DNA of 64,000 bases from Methylocystis sp. SC2 (GCF_000304315.1 NC_018485.1:1706501-1770500), one strand, 5' to 3'; counted from the first letter of the stretch, positions 1 to 7,856 are shown. Translations and numbers: made by a program. Notes: generated from the sequence alone by a model not told the origin.

Positions 1-2
1 AT

Positions 3-797
3 GTTTCGGGGTCGATCGTGCAGCTCGATATCGCGGTCGAGATGATCGAGGGCCAATCCTATGTGCTGCGGCTGCGCAAGCTCGCCGAAACCGAGGACGA
101 AGACACCGATCGCGTCATTGACCGCACCGTGACGACGGTTCCGGGACGAACCTCAGCGCTGTTTTTGACCGGGACCGGCGAAGCGCCGGCCGAAGGCGAT
201 CTCTTCCAATTCGGGCCGTCGATGCATTTTGCGGAAGACGTCATCCCGATCGGCAAGGAGCCGGCCGAAGGCCTGACGTGCAAAATCCATGTCGTGCCCT
301 ATGCCGGCGCCATGTTCGATCTGATCGAAGACGAAGAAATTCCAATATGGACGCCGCGCGTCGGAGATATTTACGACCCGACGATCGTCGCGCCGCCGGT
401 TCCCGTTCTCGGGGTGATCATTTCCTATGTGGTCGAGGCGACGCTGGTGTTCGTGCCTGTCGAGACGGGCGCGGGCGGCGGCGAAACGACGGCGTTCGAA
501 ATTCAGCATCGTCTGGTCGGCGCGGGGTCTTGGACGACCGAGACCATTCCCGCCGGCTCCGGGGGCTTGGAAATTTCCGGCTATGCGCTTTACGACAGCG
601 TCGAAATTCGCGCCCGCGCGGTCGGCGTCGGCGGATCGCCGCTTTACAGCGCCTATACGGCGACGGCGCTGCATGTCGTCTCCATCAACACGACATCGGA
701 TTTCGGCTCGATCGAAGACGCCGCCGATGTCCTGGTCGATTTCGGCTCGATCGCTTCGGACGAGGATCAAACCAATGATTGGGGCGTGATGGCATGA
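3..797 (+). CDS. Phage tail-tip / host-specificity protein, C-terminal part
   Basis: The reading frame is open to the left edge, so the gene begins outside the window and the GTG at 18 is probably internal. The visible 260 or so residues are acidic and beta-rich. A stretch around residues 130-220 (FEIQHRLVGAG, then ALYDSVEIRARAVG) resembles a fibronectin type III-like fold, which is common at the C-terminus of tail-tip attachment proteins of siphophages and gene transfer agents. It ends in an ATGA overlap with the next gene, so the two are probably translationally coupled. Function is inferred from fold impression and phage context, not from a diagnostic motif; it could be another tail baseplate component. 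Confidence 0.6.
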   Translation, partial: VSGSIVQLDIAVEMIEGQSYVLRLRKLAETEDEDTDRVIDRTVTTVPGRTSALFLTGTGEAPAEGDLFQFGPSMHFAEDVIPIGKEPAEGLTCKIHVVPYAGAMFDLIEDEEIPIWTPRVGDIYDPTIVAPPVPVLGVIISYVVEATLVFVPVETGAGGGETTAFEIQHRLVGAGSWTTETIPAGSGGLEISGYALYDSVEIRARAVGVGGSPLYSAYTATALHVVSINTTSDFGSIEDAADVLVDFGSIASDEDQTNDWGVMA

Positions 798-1198
798 CGA
801 CGCAGGTCCAGAGGCGCCGCGGCACGGCGGCGCAGCACGCTTCATTCACCGGCGCGATCGGCGAGCTCACCGTCGACACGACGAACAAGCGCGTCGTCGT
901 GCATGACGGGTCGACGGCCGGGGGATTTCCGGCGGCGAAGCTTTCGGAAGCCGTTCTGAAGGCCGATACGAGTTATTCCATTTCAGGAAATCAGGTCGTC
1001 GGCCCCCGGATCACGGGATGGGGCGCGCCGTCAGGGACGTTGGACCGAACGGCATGGACGTCCTATGCCGGACAAACCGTCAGCGTGGGCTATGTGCAGG
1101 CGGAGGCGCAGGCGACCGACGATGCGGTCAAGAAAGTTTCGCAAGAATTAGCCGCGCTAATCACCGATCTCCGAACGCACGGATTGATCGGAACCTGA
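794..1198 (+). CDS. Small phage tail protein with tropism-determinant-like N-terminus
   Basis: A 134-residue protein. Residues 1-45 carry the pattern RRRGTAAQHASF..GAIGELTVDTTNKRVVVHDG, typical of the N-terminal domain that mounts the major tropism determinant and similar fibres on phage tails. The rest (ISGNQVVGPRITGWGAPSG) is short and glycine-rich, ending in a helical tail with many Ala and Lys residues. I chose the ATG at 794 because it overlaps the stop of the upstream tail gene (ATGA) and starts the conserved domain; an upstream TTG at 779 is less likely. It probably serves as a fibre adaptor or short fibre. No chaperone or variable repeat pair of a diversity-generating retroelement is visible beside it. 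Confidence 0.7.
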   Translation: MTTQVQRRRGTAAQHASFTGAIGELTVDTTNKRVVVHDGSTAGGFPAAKLSEAVLKADTSYSISGNQVVGPRITGWGAPSGTLDRTAWTSYAGQTVSVGYVQAEAQATDDAVKKVSQELAALITDLRTHGLIGT

Positions 1199-1317
1199 TT
1201 TCTCACAGGGCTCATTGAAAGTCCGCGTCGCCTAGGCGGCCACCCTCAACAAACTCTTGGACCATTCACGCCGCTGCGCATCCGCGCGGCGCGACGACTC
1301 GCATCTGAGGACGACAC

Positions 1318-3996
1318 ATGGGCACATCGCCAAATTTCCCGCAGGTGGCCTTTCTTGATCGGTTTATTGGCAATTACGATCCCGGCACGGGCCTGGAAGG
1401 CCCAGTGCAAGCTTCGAAGGAAAGCATCGCTGCGCAGATCGAAACGATCAACGGGCTCACCTCCGGCGTCATTTCCATCGTCGACAAGGATCTGACGGCG
1501 CCGCCTGTCTCACCGGCGATCGGCGCGCGCTACATCGTCGCCGCGACTGCGACGGGCGCCTGGGCGACGCACGAAGAAGACATCGCCCAATATAGCGCGC
1601 TCGGCTGGACGTTCACCGACCCAACCGGCGCGACCGTCTATGTCGAGGACGAGGCGGCGATCTACCACTATCTCGCCGGGACGTGGACGAAACAGGCGTC
1701 CGACGCGGCCGCGGCCGCCGCGGCCGCCTCGGCGGCGGCCGCTCTTGTCAGCGAAAATAATGCCGCGGCCTCCGAAGCAAACGCCGATGACGCCGAGGCG
1801 GGCGCGATCGCCGCCCGGCTGGCAGCCGAGTCGGCGCGCGATACGGCGCTCGTCAATGCGAATATCTACACCAGCACGGGGGCGGGCATCTCCGCCACGA
1901 CGAATGGTCAGCAATTCGGCGTCGTCGACGGCGAATTCATCCAGCGCTACGTGAACAACAGCGGCGTCGCCGATCCGGTCCCTGGGGCGAAAATTCCGAC
2001 AGCCGCTTATCTGCGCAAAACGCCGATCACGATCACGGCGAGTCGGGCGTTGACGACGAGCGACGGCAATCGCCTCTTGCATGTCAACATTCCGGGGCCC
2101 GTCGACAACTCGATTGCGCATCTGCGCATCCCGACGAACGCTGCTGATCCAATCTCCATAGGAGAGTCTTATGAAATTCTGCGCGTGGGCGGAAGCATCG
2201 CGCGCGTCGTGCCGGACGCCGGCGTCGCTCTTACGAAACCAGTGGCGGCCGATCTTGTCAGCGATTTCTCATGGGCCAAGCTGCGCAAGACGGGAACCGA
2301 CGCATGGACGCTTTACGGCGTTGTGAGCGCCGCGCCTTCTGGCGCGCACACTTCGAAAATCTGGTTTGATCCGTCCGACCTTTCAACGATGTTCGTTGAG
2401 CGCACCGGAGCGTCCGCGACGACTCCTGCGTCCGTCGATGGGCCGGTCGGCTCATGGCGCAACAAAGGTGTGATCGGCGGATGGGCGACAGCTCCCGCTG
2501 ACGACCGCAGGCCGACATTGCGGACGGATGGCACATTTTATTGGTTGGAATTCGATGGAAGTCTTACGGCGGGACAGGGGGACGAGCTTCGCCTGCCCCT
2601 GCCTGCGCTCGATCTCGCAACCATCGAAATGTATATCGGCGTGGAGGTTGCAAGCTGGGCGTCAGGCCAGTCGGGCATCGTGACTTTCGCGCCTGTGCCA
2701 GTAGGGACGCCAGGAGTCGACATTTTATCTGACGCCGGCATGGCGTTTTTCATCAACAACGCCGAACATCTCATCGCCTGCCGGGGTCAATCCATGTTGG
2801 TGGAGACGCGCGGCGTCATGCCGGCCCCGCATGTCTACGAGTTCAAAAAGCCGAACAACTCTACGGCGAGTCTGTCATGCGACAATTCTTTGGTGAGCGT
2901 CGGCGCCGTCGACAGCACCATTACGCATACTTTCACGGCGATGGGCGGAGATTTGATTATTGGCGCCCGCTACGGGTCAGGAGCGCCTCCGGCTCCTTAT
3001 GCGCACGGAAATATGAATCTCTATCAGCTGATCATCAAAAACGAGGTTACAGCCGATTCTACGCCCCTGAGAGAATATGTGGAGCAGAAAACCTACGGAA
3101 CGGTGCCTGTCTATCCGACGATCTCCGATACGACGGAACTGGAAGCCGCACGCGCGACGCTCATCAGTGAGGTGTTCGCCACCGTAGGTGGCGTGATCCC
3201 GACCGATGTTGCGACAATGGACTTGGAAACGCCGCCGGTGTCTGGCCTGACCAGCCTTGCGACCTGTCATAAGCTGACGATCCCCGGCTATGCCGCCCGT
3301 CCACGCCTATGGACGCCGACATCGCCGCGCGATGACGCCATCCTGTTCGTATGCGCCGGACACAGCGCCACGCTGACCAACAACGCTCTTTCCTCTGTGC
3401 CGCTGCAATCGGCACTGACCCGTGGCGTGCGTGTCGTCACCTTCATGCTTCCCGGCGGACCAAACGATCTGACCAGCGGCGGTCCCGCAGATCATGAGTC
3501 TGCGCATCCTCCAATGTCGGATTGGGCCGGCCCCGTCTCCATCGTGATCAACACGCTGGAGGCGATGTTCCCAACCGCTGCTTTCTATGTCACTGGAATC
3601 AGTGGCGGCGGCTGGATGACAATGCTCTGCGCTGCGACTGACGTGCGGTTCAAAGGATCGTATCAGTTCGTCGGCACAATGCCTGACTACTACTACTACG
3701 AGAGAGACTGGGAAGGGCGGCGCCCTGGTCTCACCGCCACCAACATGGATATGTATTTGATGGCCGGGTGCCCGTCGCCGCGTCGCCACAAGCACATCCT
3801 CCACGAAAACGACGGTGACGTGTTCAAGCGAACGCTCTACGAGACGCGTCCGCCATGGGACGCGCAACTCGCGATACAGGCGGCGTCGATCGGCGGCGGT
3901 TATTACGCCTTGGTGTGGGACAACTGGAACCAGCACGCGTTCCACAACCCGTTCTTCACGACGAACGTCTTGGACGAAATCGCGCCGTTGCCATAG
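1318..3996 (+). CDS. Phage tail fibre with lectin-like and C-terminal serine-hydrolase domains
   Basis: An 892-residue fibre. Residues 1-120 match the DUF2793-like fibre base (PPVSPAIGARYIVAATATG). Residues 122-180 are a polyalanine and coiled-coil stem (AAAAAAAASAAAALVSENNA). Residues 340-600 begin with IWFDPSDLSTMFVE and look like a concanavalin/LamG beta-sandwich, often used for sugar binding. From about 640 to the end the sequence reads as an alpha/beta hydrolase: GISGGG holds a nucleophile elbow with Ser762, Asp832 or Asp834 lies in HENDGD, and His873 in NQHAFH. These suggest that the fibre binds and de-acylates or cuts surface polysaccharide. The domain order is seen; the enzymatic activity is inferred. 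It follows a 119-bp gap after the adaptor gene. Confidence 0.72.
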   Translation: MGTSPNFPQVAFLDRFIGNYDPGTGLEGPVQASKESIAAQIETINGLTSGVISIVDKDLTAPPVSPAIGARYIVAATATGAWATHEEDIAQYSALGWTFTDPTGATVYVEDEAAIYHYLAGTWTKQASDAAAAAAAASAAAALVSENNAAASEANADDAEAGAIAARLAAESARDTALVNANIYTSTGAGISATTNGQQFGVVDGEFIQRYVNNSGVADPVPGAKIPTAAYLRKTPITITASRALTTSDGNRLLHVNIPGPVDNSIAHLRIPTNAADPISIGESYEILRVGGSIARVVPDAGVALTKPVAADLVSDFSWAKLRKTGTDAWTLYGVVSAAPSGAHTSKIWFDPSDLSTMFVERTGASATTPASVDGPVGSWRNKGVIGGWATAPADDRRPTLRTDGTFYWLEFDGSLTAGQGDELRLPLPALDLATIEMYIGVEVASWASGQSGIVTFAPVPVGTPGVDILSDAGMAFFINNAEHLIACRGQSMLVETRGVMPAPHVYEFKKPNNSTASLSCDNSLVSVGAVDSTITHTFTAMGGDLIIGARYGSGAPPAPYAHGNMNLYQLIIKNEVTADSTPLREYVEQKTYGTVPVYPTISDTTELEAARATLISEVFATVGGVIPTDVATMDLETPPVSGLTSLATCHKLTIPGYAARPRLWTPTSPRDDAILFVCAGHSATLTNNALSSVPLQSALTRGVRVVTFMLPGGPNDLTSGGPADHESAHPPMSDWAGPVSIVINTLEAMFPTAAFYVTGISGGGWMTMLCAATDVRFKGSYQFVGTMPDYYYYERDWEGRRPGLTATNMDMYLMAGCPSPRRHKHILHENDGDVFKRTLYETRPPWDAQLAIQAASIGGGYYALVWDNWNQHAFHNPFFTTNVLDEIAPLP

Positions 3997-4004
3997 GGCC
4001 GCAA

Positions 4005-4112
4005 ATGGATGGCTTTAGGCCATCTGGCGCGTTGACGCGACGCATCACACGCCGACCGAAGAAACCCGCCGCCGGAGCGGTCAATCCCGGCGATCTCCCG
4101 CAAAAGGAATGA
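4005..4112 (+). CDS. Possible 35-residue basic phage peptide
   Basis: A short reading frame begins 8 bases after the fibre stop and ends just before the next gene. The product is basic (LTRRITRRPKKPA in its middle) and has no membrane segment. There is no good ribosome binding site, and the coding claim rests only on position and on the tight packing of phage genes here. It may be untranslated leader sequence. Confidence 0.3.
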   Translation: MDGFRPSGALTRRITRRPKKPAAGAVNPGDLPQKE

Positions 4113-4116
4113 ACCC

Positions 4117-4365
4117 ATGACCGAAGCCGAACAGGCTGCGCTCGATCTGATCGCCGAGATGCGGCAAACGATGGTGGCGATGCAGGAAACCGCGATCGAA
4201 AAGAACAGCGAAATTTCGTCGCTCAACGAACAGCTCGCCGCGTTTCAAACGACGGATGCGGCTGCCGCCGTCGCGCAGGAGCGCGACTGGTTTGACGCCT
4301 TTCGCGGCGCCGTGTTTCCAGTTCCTGCGCCCGTTGCGCCGCCGGCCGAAGAAGTCGTCGGCTGA
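4117..4365 (+). CDS. Small coiled-coil phage protein of unknown function
   Basis: An 82-residue acidic protein. Residues 1-50 are a continuous helix with heptad-like spacing of Leu, Ile and Met (ALDLIAEMRQTMVAMQE), and the C-terminus is proline-rich (PVPAPVAPPAEE). A ribosome binding site, AAAAGGAA, lies 8 bases before the ATG. It sits between the tail fibre and the small membrane-peptide genes, where phages often place fibre-assembly or lysis accessory proteins. I do not recognise the family. Confidence 0.6.
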   Translation: MTEAEQAALDLIAEMRQTMVAMQETAIEKNSEISSLNEQLAAFQTTDAAAAVAQERDWFDAFRGAVFPVPAPVAPPAEEVVG

Positions 4366-4387
4366 CCCATCGCTTCATGAGCCGGAA

Positions 4388-4465
4388 ATGCGCATCATCA
4401 GCGTCGCTCTTTGCACGGTCGTCGCGATGCTGATCGCGGCGACGATCCTGCACTGGGCGTTCTGA
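4388..4465 (+). CDS. 25-residue single-span membrane peptide (phage)
   Basis: The peptide is almost entirely one hydrophobic helix (ISVALCTVVAMLIAATILHW) with a short basic start. The stop codon shares its last base with the ATG of the next tiny gene (TGATG). The chain of such overlaps is the main evidence that this and its neighbours are translated. It may be a holin-like or membrane accessory peptide. Confidence 0.45.
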   Translation: MRIISVALCTVVAMLIAATILHWAF

Positions 4466-4551
4466 TGCGCGAGCGGCTGTTCCGGGCGGCGTTCTGGGTG
4501 TCGATCACCATACTCGCCGCCTGCTTTCTCAACGGAATGAGGCGCATGTGA
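4465..4551 (+). CDS. 28-residue membrane peptide (phage)
   Basis: Starts on the last base of the previous stop and ends with TGATG into the next gene. The basic N-terminus (MRERLFR) is followed by a hydrophobic stretch AAFWVSITILAACFL, consistent with an N-in single-span peptide. No recognised family. Confidence 0.45.
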   Translation: MRERLFRAAFWVSITILAACFLNGMRRM

Positions 4552-4694
4552 TGACGACAGCCGTGAACATTCTCGCGCTGATCGGCGGCCTTTGGGTTGG
4601 CGCGAAAGCGGTCGGCTTCCTGCGCTGGCGCTGCTTCATCAATCGCGACGGAAGCTCGGGGCGGTCCGGCCGGCACTGGAGTCAAGAGCGATGA
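4551..4694 (+). CDS. 47-residue small membrane-associated phage protein
   Basis: The N-terminal hydrophobic helix (VNILALIGGLWVGAKAVGFL) is followed by a polar, arginine-rich tail (RDGSSGRSGRHWSQER). The gene is linked to both neighbours by overlapping stop/start codons. Function is unknown; membership in the lysis region suggests a membrane role. Confidence 0.45.
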   Translation: MTTAVNILALIGGLWVGAKAVGFLRWRCFINRDGSSGRSGRHWSQER

Positions 4695-4810
4695 TGTTCC
4701 CGCCCGACATCGAGCGGAACGGCAAGCTGCTCTTGCTCGCCGTCATGCTGATCTTTGTCGCCAGCCACGCGCTGCAGATCGCCAAGGCGGTCTACCGCAT
4801 AGCCTTCTGA
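4691..4810 (+). CDS. 39-residue membrane peptide (phage)
   Basis: Begins at an ATGATG that overlaps the previous stop by four bases; the second ATG at 4694 is also possible. The sequence is a charged start (PPDIERNGK) followed by one membrane helix LLLLAVMLIFVASHALQI. No recognised family. Confidence 0.45.
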   Translation: MMFPPDIERNGKLLLLAVMLIFVASHALQIAKAVYRIAF

Positions 4811-4822
4811 AGGAGCGCGAAG

Positions 4823-4903
4823 ATGATCGAGCTTTCCTGCGTCGTTGCGCTGGCGGTGATTTTCTGCATCGTCGAGCGCTGGATCTGCTTCAACCGCGCG
4901 TGA
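4823..4903 (+). CDS. 26-residue membrane peptide (phage)
   Basis: A good ribosome binding site (AAGGAGCG at about 4810) lies in front of the ATG, making this the best supported start of the small peptides. The product is a single hydrophobic helix (CVVALAVIFCIVERWICF). Its stop overlaps the start of the frameshifted gene that follows. Confidence 0.5.
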   Translation: MIELSCVVALAVIFCIVERWICFNRA

Positions 4904-5105
4904 TGCTCCCCGCCGATCCTGACACGAAGCTGGTCTGGGGTCCTGTTTCGTCGTCTCGCGCCACAAGGATGGGCGCGGGCTTTCGGACATTCTCGCCGAG
5001 GCGAAGCGCTGGCGCATGCCGATGACGCGCGCCGACGCGCTCCAAATCCTGCGCCGCTACGTCGATATGTTCGACAAGGACGTGCGGCAGACGCGCGGGA
5101 AGTGA
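4903..5105 (+). pseudogene. Small phage gene split by an apparent -1 frameshift
   Basis: The ATG at 4903 overlaps the previous stop by one base and encodes MLPADPDTKLVWGP. After the proline codon at 4942-4944 that frame turns into low-quality Arg/Ser-rich sequence, while the frame one base back continues with CFVVSRHKDGRGLSDILAEA and then a helical, well-behaved sequence to a stop at 5105. Joining the two gives a 67-residue soluble protein. One missing base near 4944 explains the pattern; a programmed -1 frameshift or a sequencing error are alternatives. I do not know the family. Confidence 0.5.
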
Positions 5106-5275
5106 GCTAGGAGCGGGCCGGGCGCTGCTCCGGCGAGCGGGCTAAAGTGCATGGCAAAGCCACGGCGCTTACATCAGCTTATCCGCGTAGGGCGCTTCTA
5201 CTGCGTGTCTTGAGCGTCTTCCACGCCGCCGCTCCCGCGCATTTTCTACCAAACACCAGACCATAAGGAAAGACC

Positions 5276-6247
5276 ATGACCGCTCTTAGGATGAGCGCGG
5301 ACGGCCGCGCCAAATTGATGCAGCGCGAGGGTGTGCGCACGAAGGCTTACCGCGACTCGGTCGGCGTCTGGACGATCGGCGTTGGCCACACCGCCGCCGC
5401 CGGGCCGCCGCATCCTGTCGCCGGCATGGAAATCTCGCGCGCCGAGGTCGACAGGCTTCTTTCGCGCGACCTGGGGCAGTATGAGAATGCCGTCAATGGA
5501 GCCGTGCGCGTGCCGCTTACGCAAGGGCAGTTCGACGCTCTGGTATCGTTTTGCTTCAATATCGGCATCGGCGGGTTCAAAGGTTCAACAGTCGTCAAGC
5601 TGCTCAACAAGCGCAACTACCGCGGCGCGGCCGATGCTTTCATGAAATGGGTCAAGCCGCCGGAGATTCGCGGCCGTCGCGAGTCCGAGCGCCAGCAATT
5701 CGTGCGCGCGACCTATGCGCAGAAGGCGGAGCAATCTGGCGGGGCGCTGACCGCCGCTGACCTGCGCGCGGCCGGCTCCCGCACGATGGACGGCGCGGCG
5801 ATGGCTAAGACTGGCGCGACGGCCGCCGTAGGGCTCGAGGCGCTGTCCGGCGGCGCCGACTATCTCTCCAAGGCGTCGGACGCGGCGGACACCGCCTCCA
5901 ACATCGCCGCCAATGTCCAGAACGTCCATCAGGCGGCTGGCGCGGCGAGTCAGTCGGCGACGGGCGTTCTTGCATGGTTGCACGCCCATCCCGGCGTGCT
6001 GTTCGGACTGGAGCTCGCCATCACGCTCGGCGCGCTGGCGGCGATCGGATACACGCTTTACGGCGTCTCGAAAATCATCCGCGCCAAGGTCGACGACACC
6101 AATGATCTGCTTGCCGCGCCGATCGAGGAATCCTTCGAGGACGCAGCGCTCGACGCGGGCGACTATCCAGGCGCCGACTTCGAGGAAGCGGTCGAGGAAC
6201 TGAATTACGTCGACGCGCGCTCCTCTGACGATCGGAAGACGGCGTGA
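5276..6247 (+). CDS. Phage endolysin: GH24 lysozyme with C-terminal membrane tail
   Basis: A muramidase that would cleave the glycan of peptidoglycan at the end of the lytic cycle. The T4-lysozyme triad is visible as Glu18, Asp27 and Thr33 with the family spacing (REGVRTKAYRD, then VGVWTIGVGHT), and the lysozyme fold ends near residue 150 (RRESERQQFVRATY). The protein is 323 residues, about twice the usual length. The extension is Ala-rich and contains a membrane helix at about residues 238-263 (LFGLELAITLGALAAIGYTL) and an acidic tail. The start has a ribosome binding site (AAGGAAAG). The upstream 170 bases (5106-5275) hold no convincing gene apart from a 20-codon frame at 5151. Confidence 0.9.
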   Translation: MTALRMSADGRAKLMQREGVRTKAYRDSVGVWTIGVGHTAAAGPPHPVAGMEISRAEVDRLLSRDLGQYENAVNGAVRVPLTQGQFDALVSFCFNIGIGGFKGSTVVKLLNKRNYRGAADAFMKWVKPPEIRGRRESERQQFVRATYAQKAEQSGGALTAADLRAAGSRTMDGAAMAKTGATAAVGLEALSGGADYLSKASDAADTASNIAANVQNVHQAAGAASQSATGVLAWLHAHPGVLFGLELAITLGALAAIGYTLYGVSKIIRAKVDDTNDLLAAPIEESFEDAALDAGDYPGADFEEAVEELNYVDARSSDDRKTA

Positions 6248-6250
6248 GCC

Positions 6251-6358
6251 ATGACTGGCGTTGATCCGAACCGCCGACCCCGGATCTGGCCGGCGGTCGT
6301 CGTCTGTGTGCTTCTGACCGCCTTTCTTGCGGCGAAAGTAGTGGGGTTCGCGCAATGA
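6251..6358 (+). CDS. 35-residue single-span membrane peptide
   Basis: Lies 3 bases after the lysozyme stop and ends in ATGA with the spanin-like gene. A basic N-terminus (PNRRPRIWP) precedes one hydrophobic helix (AVVVCVLLTAFLAAKVVGF). The coupling to both neighbours supports translation. It could be a holin or antiholin, but nothing diagnostic is present. Confidence 0.5.
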   Translation: MTGVDPNRRPRIWPAVVVCVLLTAFLAAKVVGFAQ

Positions 6359-6834
6359 GACTGCTGGGCTATTTCGCCGCGCAAACATTCACCGCGGCCT
6401 ATCAGCGCGTCGCGCCGATCTTCGACTTCGCTGGCGATCATCGCTACGGCACGATCGCGCTGCTGTTCGCGATCGGCGCCGTCGCGGCGCTGTTCCTGAT
6501 GCCGGTGTTCAAGCGGCAAGTCGCTGCGGGGCTCGCCTTCATCGCGCTGCTCGTCGCGATTTACGACGCCGGCTACAGCCGCCGCGCAAAGATTGATCGC
6601 GCGGCCTGGGCGCAGGCCGAAGCCGCCCGCAAGGCGGCGGAGGACAAGGAAGAACAACGCCGAGAGGATGTCGTCGACGGAGCCTTTACATGGGCGCGCG
6701 AAGCGGCGCAGCGACTCTCGGCCGAAGAGGCAAATCGCGCAAAACAAACCAAGGAGATCGACGATGCGGCTCGCAGTAGCCATCGCCCTGGCCTCAGCCT
6801 TCCTTTCGTCCTGCAACTCGACAAAATACGCTGA
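6355..6834 (+). CDS. Inner-membrane spanin-like (Rz-type) protein
   Basis: A 159-residue protein with two hydrophobic segments (about residues 36-50 and 57-70), followed by a long charged alpha-helix rich in Ala, Glu, Lys and Arg (AAWAQAEAARKAAEDKEEQR) that would reach into the periplasm. That architecture and the embedded lipoprotein gene in another frame match Rz/Rz1 spanin pairs, which fuse inner and outer membranes as the last step of lysis. Two membrane segments rather than one is unusual for Rz. The C-terminus after residue 138 overlaps the next gene and may be less conserved. Confidence 0.6.
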   Translation: MRLLGYFAAQTFTAAYQRVAPIFDFAGDHRYGTIALLFAIGAVAALFLMPVFKRQVAAGLAFIALLVAIYDAGYSRRAKIDRAAWAQAEAARKAAEDKEEQRREDVVDGAFTWAREAAQRLSAEEANRAKQTKEIDDAARSSHRPGLSLPFVLQLDKIR

Positions 6835-7165
6835 TCACGCGCCGGTCGTCGTGCTGTCGACGCCAAAAGCTCAACCACCAAAAAAGCTGACGCAGCCCTG
6901 CGTTGGAAATGCGCGCCTGCCGCATCGAGCGCTTGACGAGGGCGAAACGGCGAGCCTGTGGGGGCATGATCGCAAAGCGAACGCCGACTGTGGGCCGCGC
7001 CACAGCGCGCTCGTCAAATGGCTGCACAGGCGCGACGCCGGGCTCGCCGGGAAGGCGCTCCCCGAGCCGCCCAAAGAGCCGATCGAACCCGACCCAGTCG
7101 CGGCCGAGCCTGCAATCCGCAATCCGCTGTCCAGCCTGTTCGGCGGCGCTGCAACCGAGGAATGA
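6764..7165 (+). CDS. Outer-membrane spanin-like lipoprotein (Rz1-type)
   Basis: Starts inside the Rz-like gene in a different frame, with AAGGAGAT 6 bases before the ATG. The N-terminus MRLAVAIALASAFLSSC is a lipoprotein signal with lipobox LSSC, Cys17 being the lipidated residue. The mature part is proline-rich (PPKKLTQP; PEPPKEPIEPDPV) and carries two cysteines and the pattern ASLWGHDRKANADCGPRHSA seen in many Rz1-like proteins of alphaproteobacterial prophages. At 133 residues it is longer than classical Rz1. It would form the outer half of the spanin with the overlapping gene product. Confidence 0.7.
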   Translation: MRLAVAIALASAFLSSCNSTKYADHAPVVVLSTPKAQPPKKLTQPCVGNARLPHRALDEGETASLWGHDRKANADCGPRHSALVKWLHRRDAGLAGKALPEPPKEPIEPDPVAAEPAIRNPLSSLFGGAATEE

Positions 7166-7172
7166 TCTGACC

Positions 7173-7436
7173 ATGCCGACACCGACCTGCCACAGCCTAT
7201 CAAGCATCCTCGGCGGCATGTTCCAGTCGACGTCCGACAGGATCGCCTTGGCGGCCTCCGGTGTCGCCAGCGCGCCGCTGCTGCTGCAAAATCACCTGAA
7301 AGACGCCAATGAATTCGTGGTGTTCGTCGCCCCGACGCTGGCAAGCGTCTTCCTCGCGCTGAAGATCATCCTCGTCATCCCGCAGATTTTAGCGGAGTGG
7401 GGAAGGTTTTTGAGCAAGTGGTGGCGTAAGGAGTGA
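7173..7436 (+). CDS. Holin-like small membrane protein
   Basis: An 87-residue protein with a hydrophobic segment at about residues 48-70 (FVVFVAPTLASVFLALKII) and a basic C-terminus (GRFLSKWWRKE), the usual shape of small phage membrane proteins in lysis cassettes. A weak ribosome binding site (CGAGGAA) precedes the ATG. It is the last gene of the clear prophage block. No family is recognised, so holin is an inference from size, topology and place. Confidence 0.5.
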   Translation: MPTPTCHSLSSILGGMFQSTSDRIALAASGVASAPLLLQNHLKDANEFVVFVAPTLASVFLALKIILVIPQILAEWGRFLSKWWRKE

Positions 7437-7856
7437 GCGCTCGTCGCCCGGCGATGTGCTTGCGCCTTTCGATATCGCCACATCCTGGTATTGTCGCTCA
7501 TGGTGGATTTCGATCCATCCATCTCTGGTCAGACATGCGGCGCCCCTGCTACAATCGCGCAGATTCCAATATCCCCACCGCGCGAACCGCAAAGGTGCGC
7601 CCAGCGAGTAAGAAGCGCATTAAAAATCAAAGAGCCATTTTTGGGCGCACCTTCACGTAAGGCATTGTCCTGTCGACGGAAGTCAACATCTACTTCCCCC
7701 ACCATTTGCTCTAAAGAATATGCTGATCCCTGGGCCCTCAACGGCGCGGGCTAGACCTTGTCAATAGCGCCAAAGGGCGGCAAATTTGCCTGCGGACGGG
7801 AGCCCATCCGGGGAATGCCGGCTCATCTGCGCTGAACCCTTACGCGGGAGGGGGTC
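7437..7856. other. AT-richer intergenic stretch at the prophage edge
   Basis: These 420 bases hold no frame with coding character. They are visibly poorer in G and C than the flanks, contain one perfect inverted repeat (7592-7653), and end with GGGAGGGGG in front of the next gene. No tRNA or integrase was found. It is the likeliest place for the right prophage junction, but no attachment core can be named without the left end. Confidence 0.5.
7592..7653. repeat. Perfect 12-bp inverted repeat with 38-base spacer
   Basis: AAGGTGCGCCCA at 7592-7603 is mirrored by TGGGCGCACCTT at 7642-7653. The spacer is AT-rich and there is no T-run after the second arm, so it is not a typical terminator. It may be an operator, a recombination site or the remains of a small mobile element. 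Confidence 0.6.

Noticed and set aside
794-1198. Diversity-generating retroelement target
   Set aside because: The tropism-determinant-like N-terminus raised the idea, but there is no reverse transcriptase, no template repeat and no variable C-type lectin end in the window.
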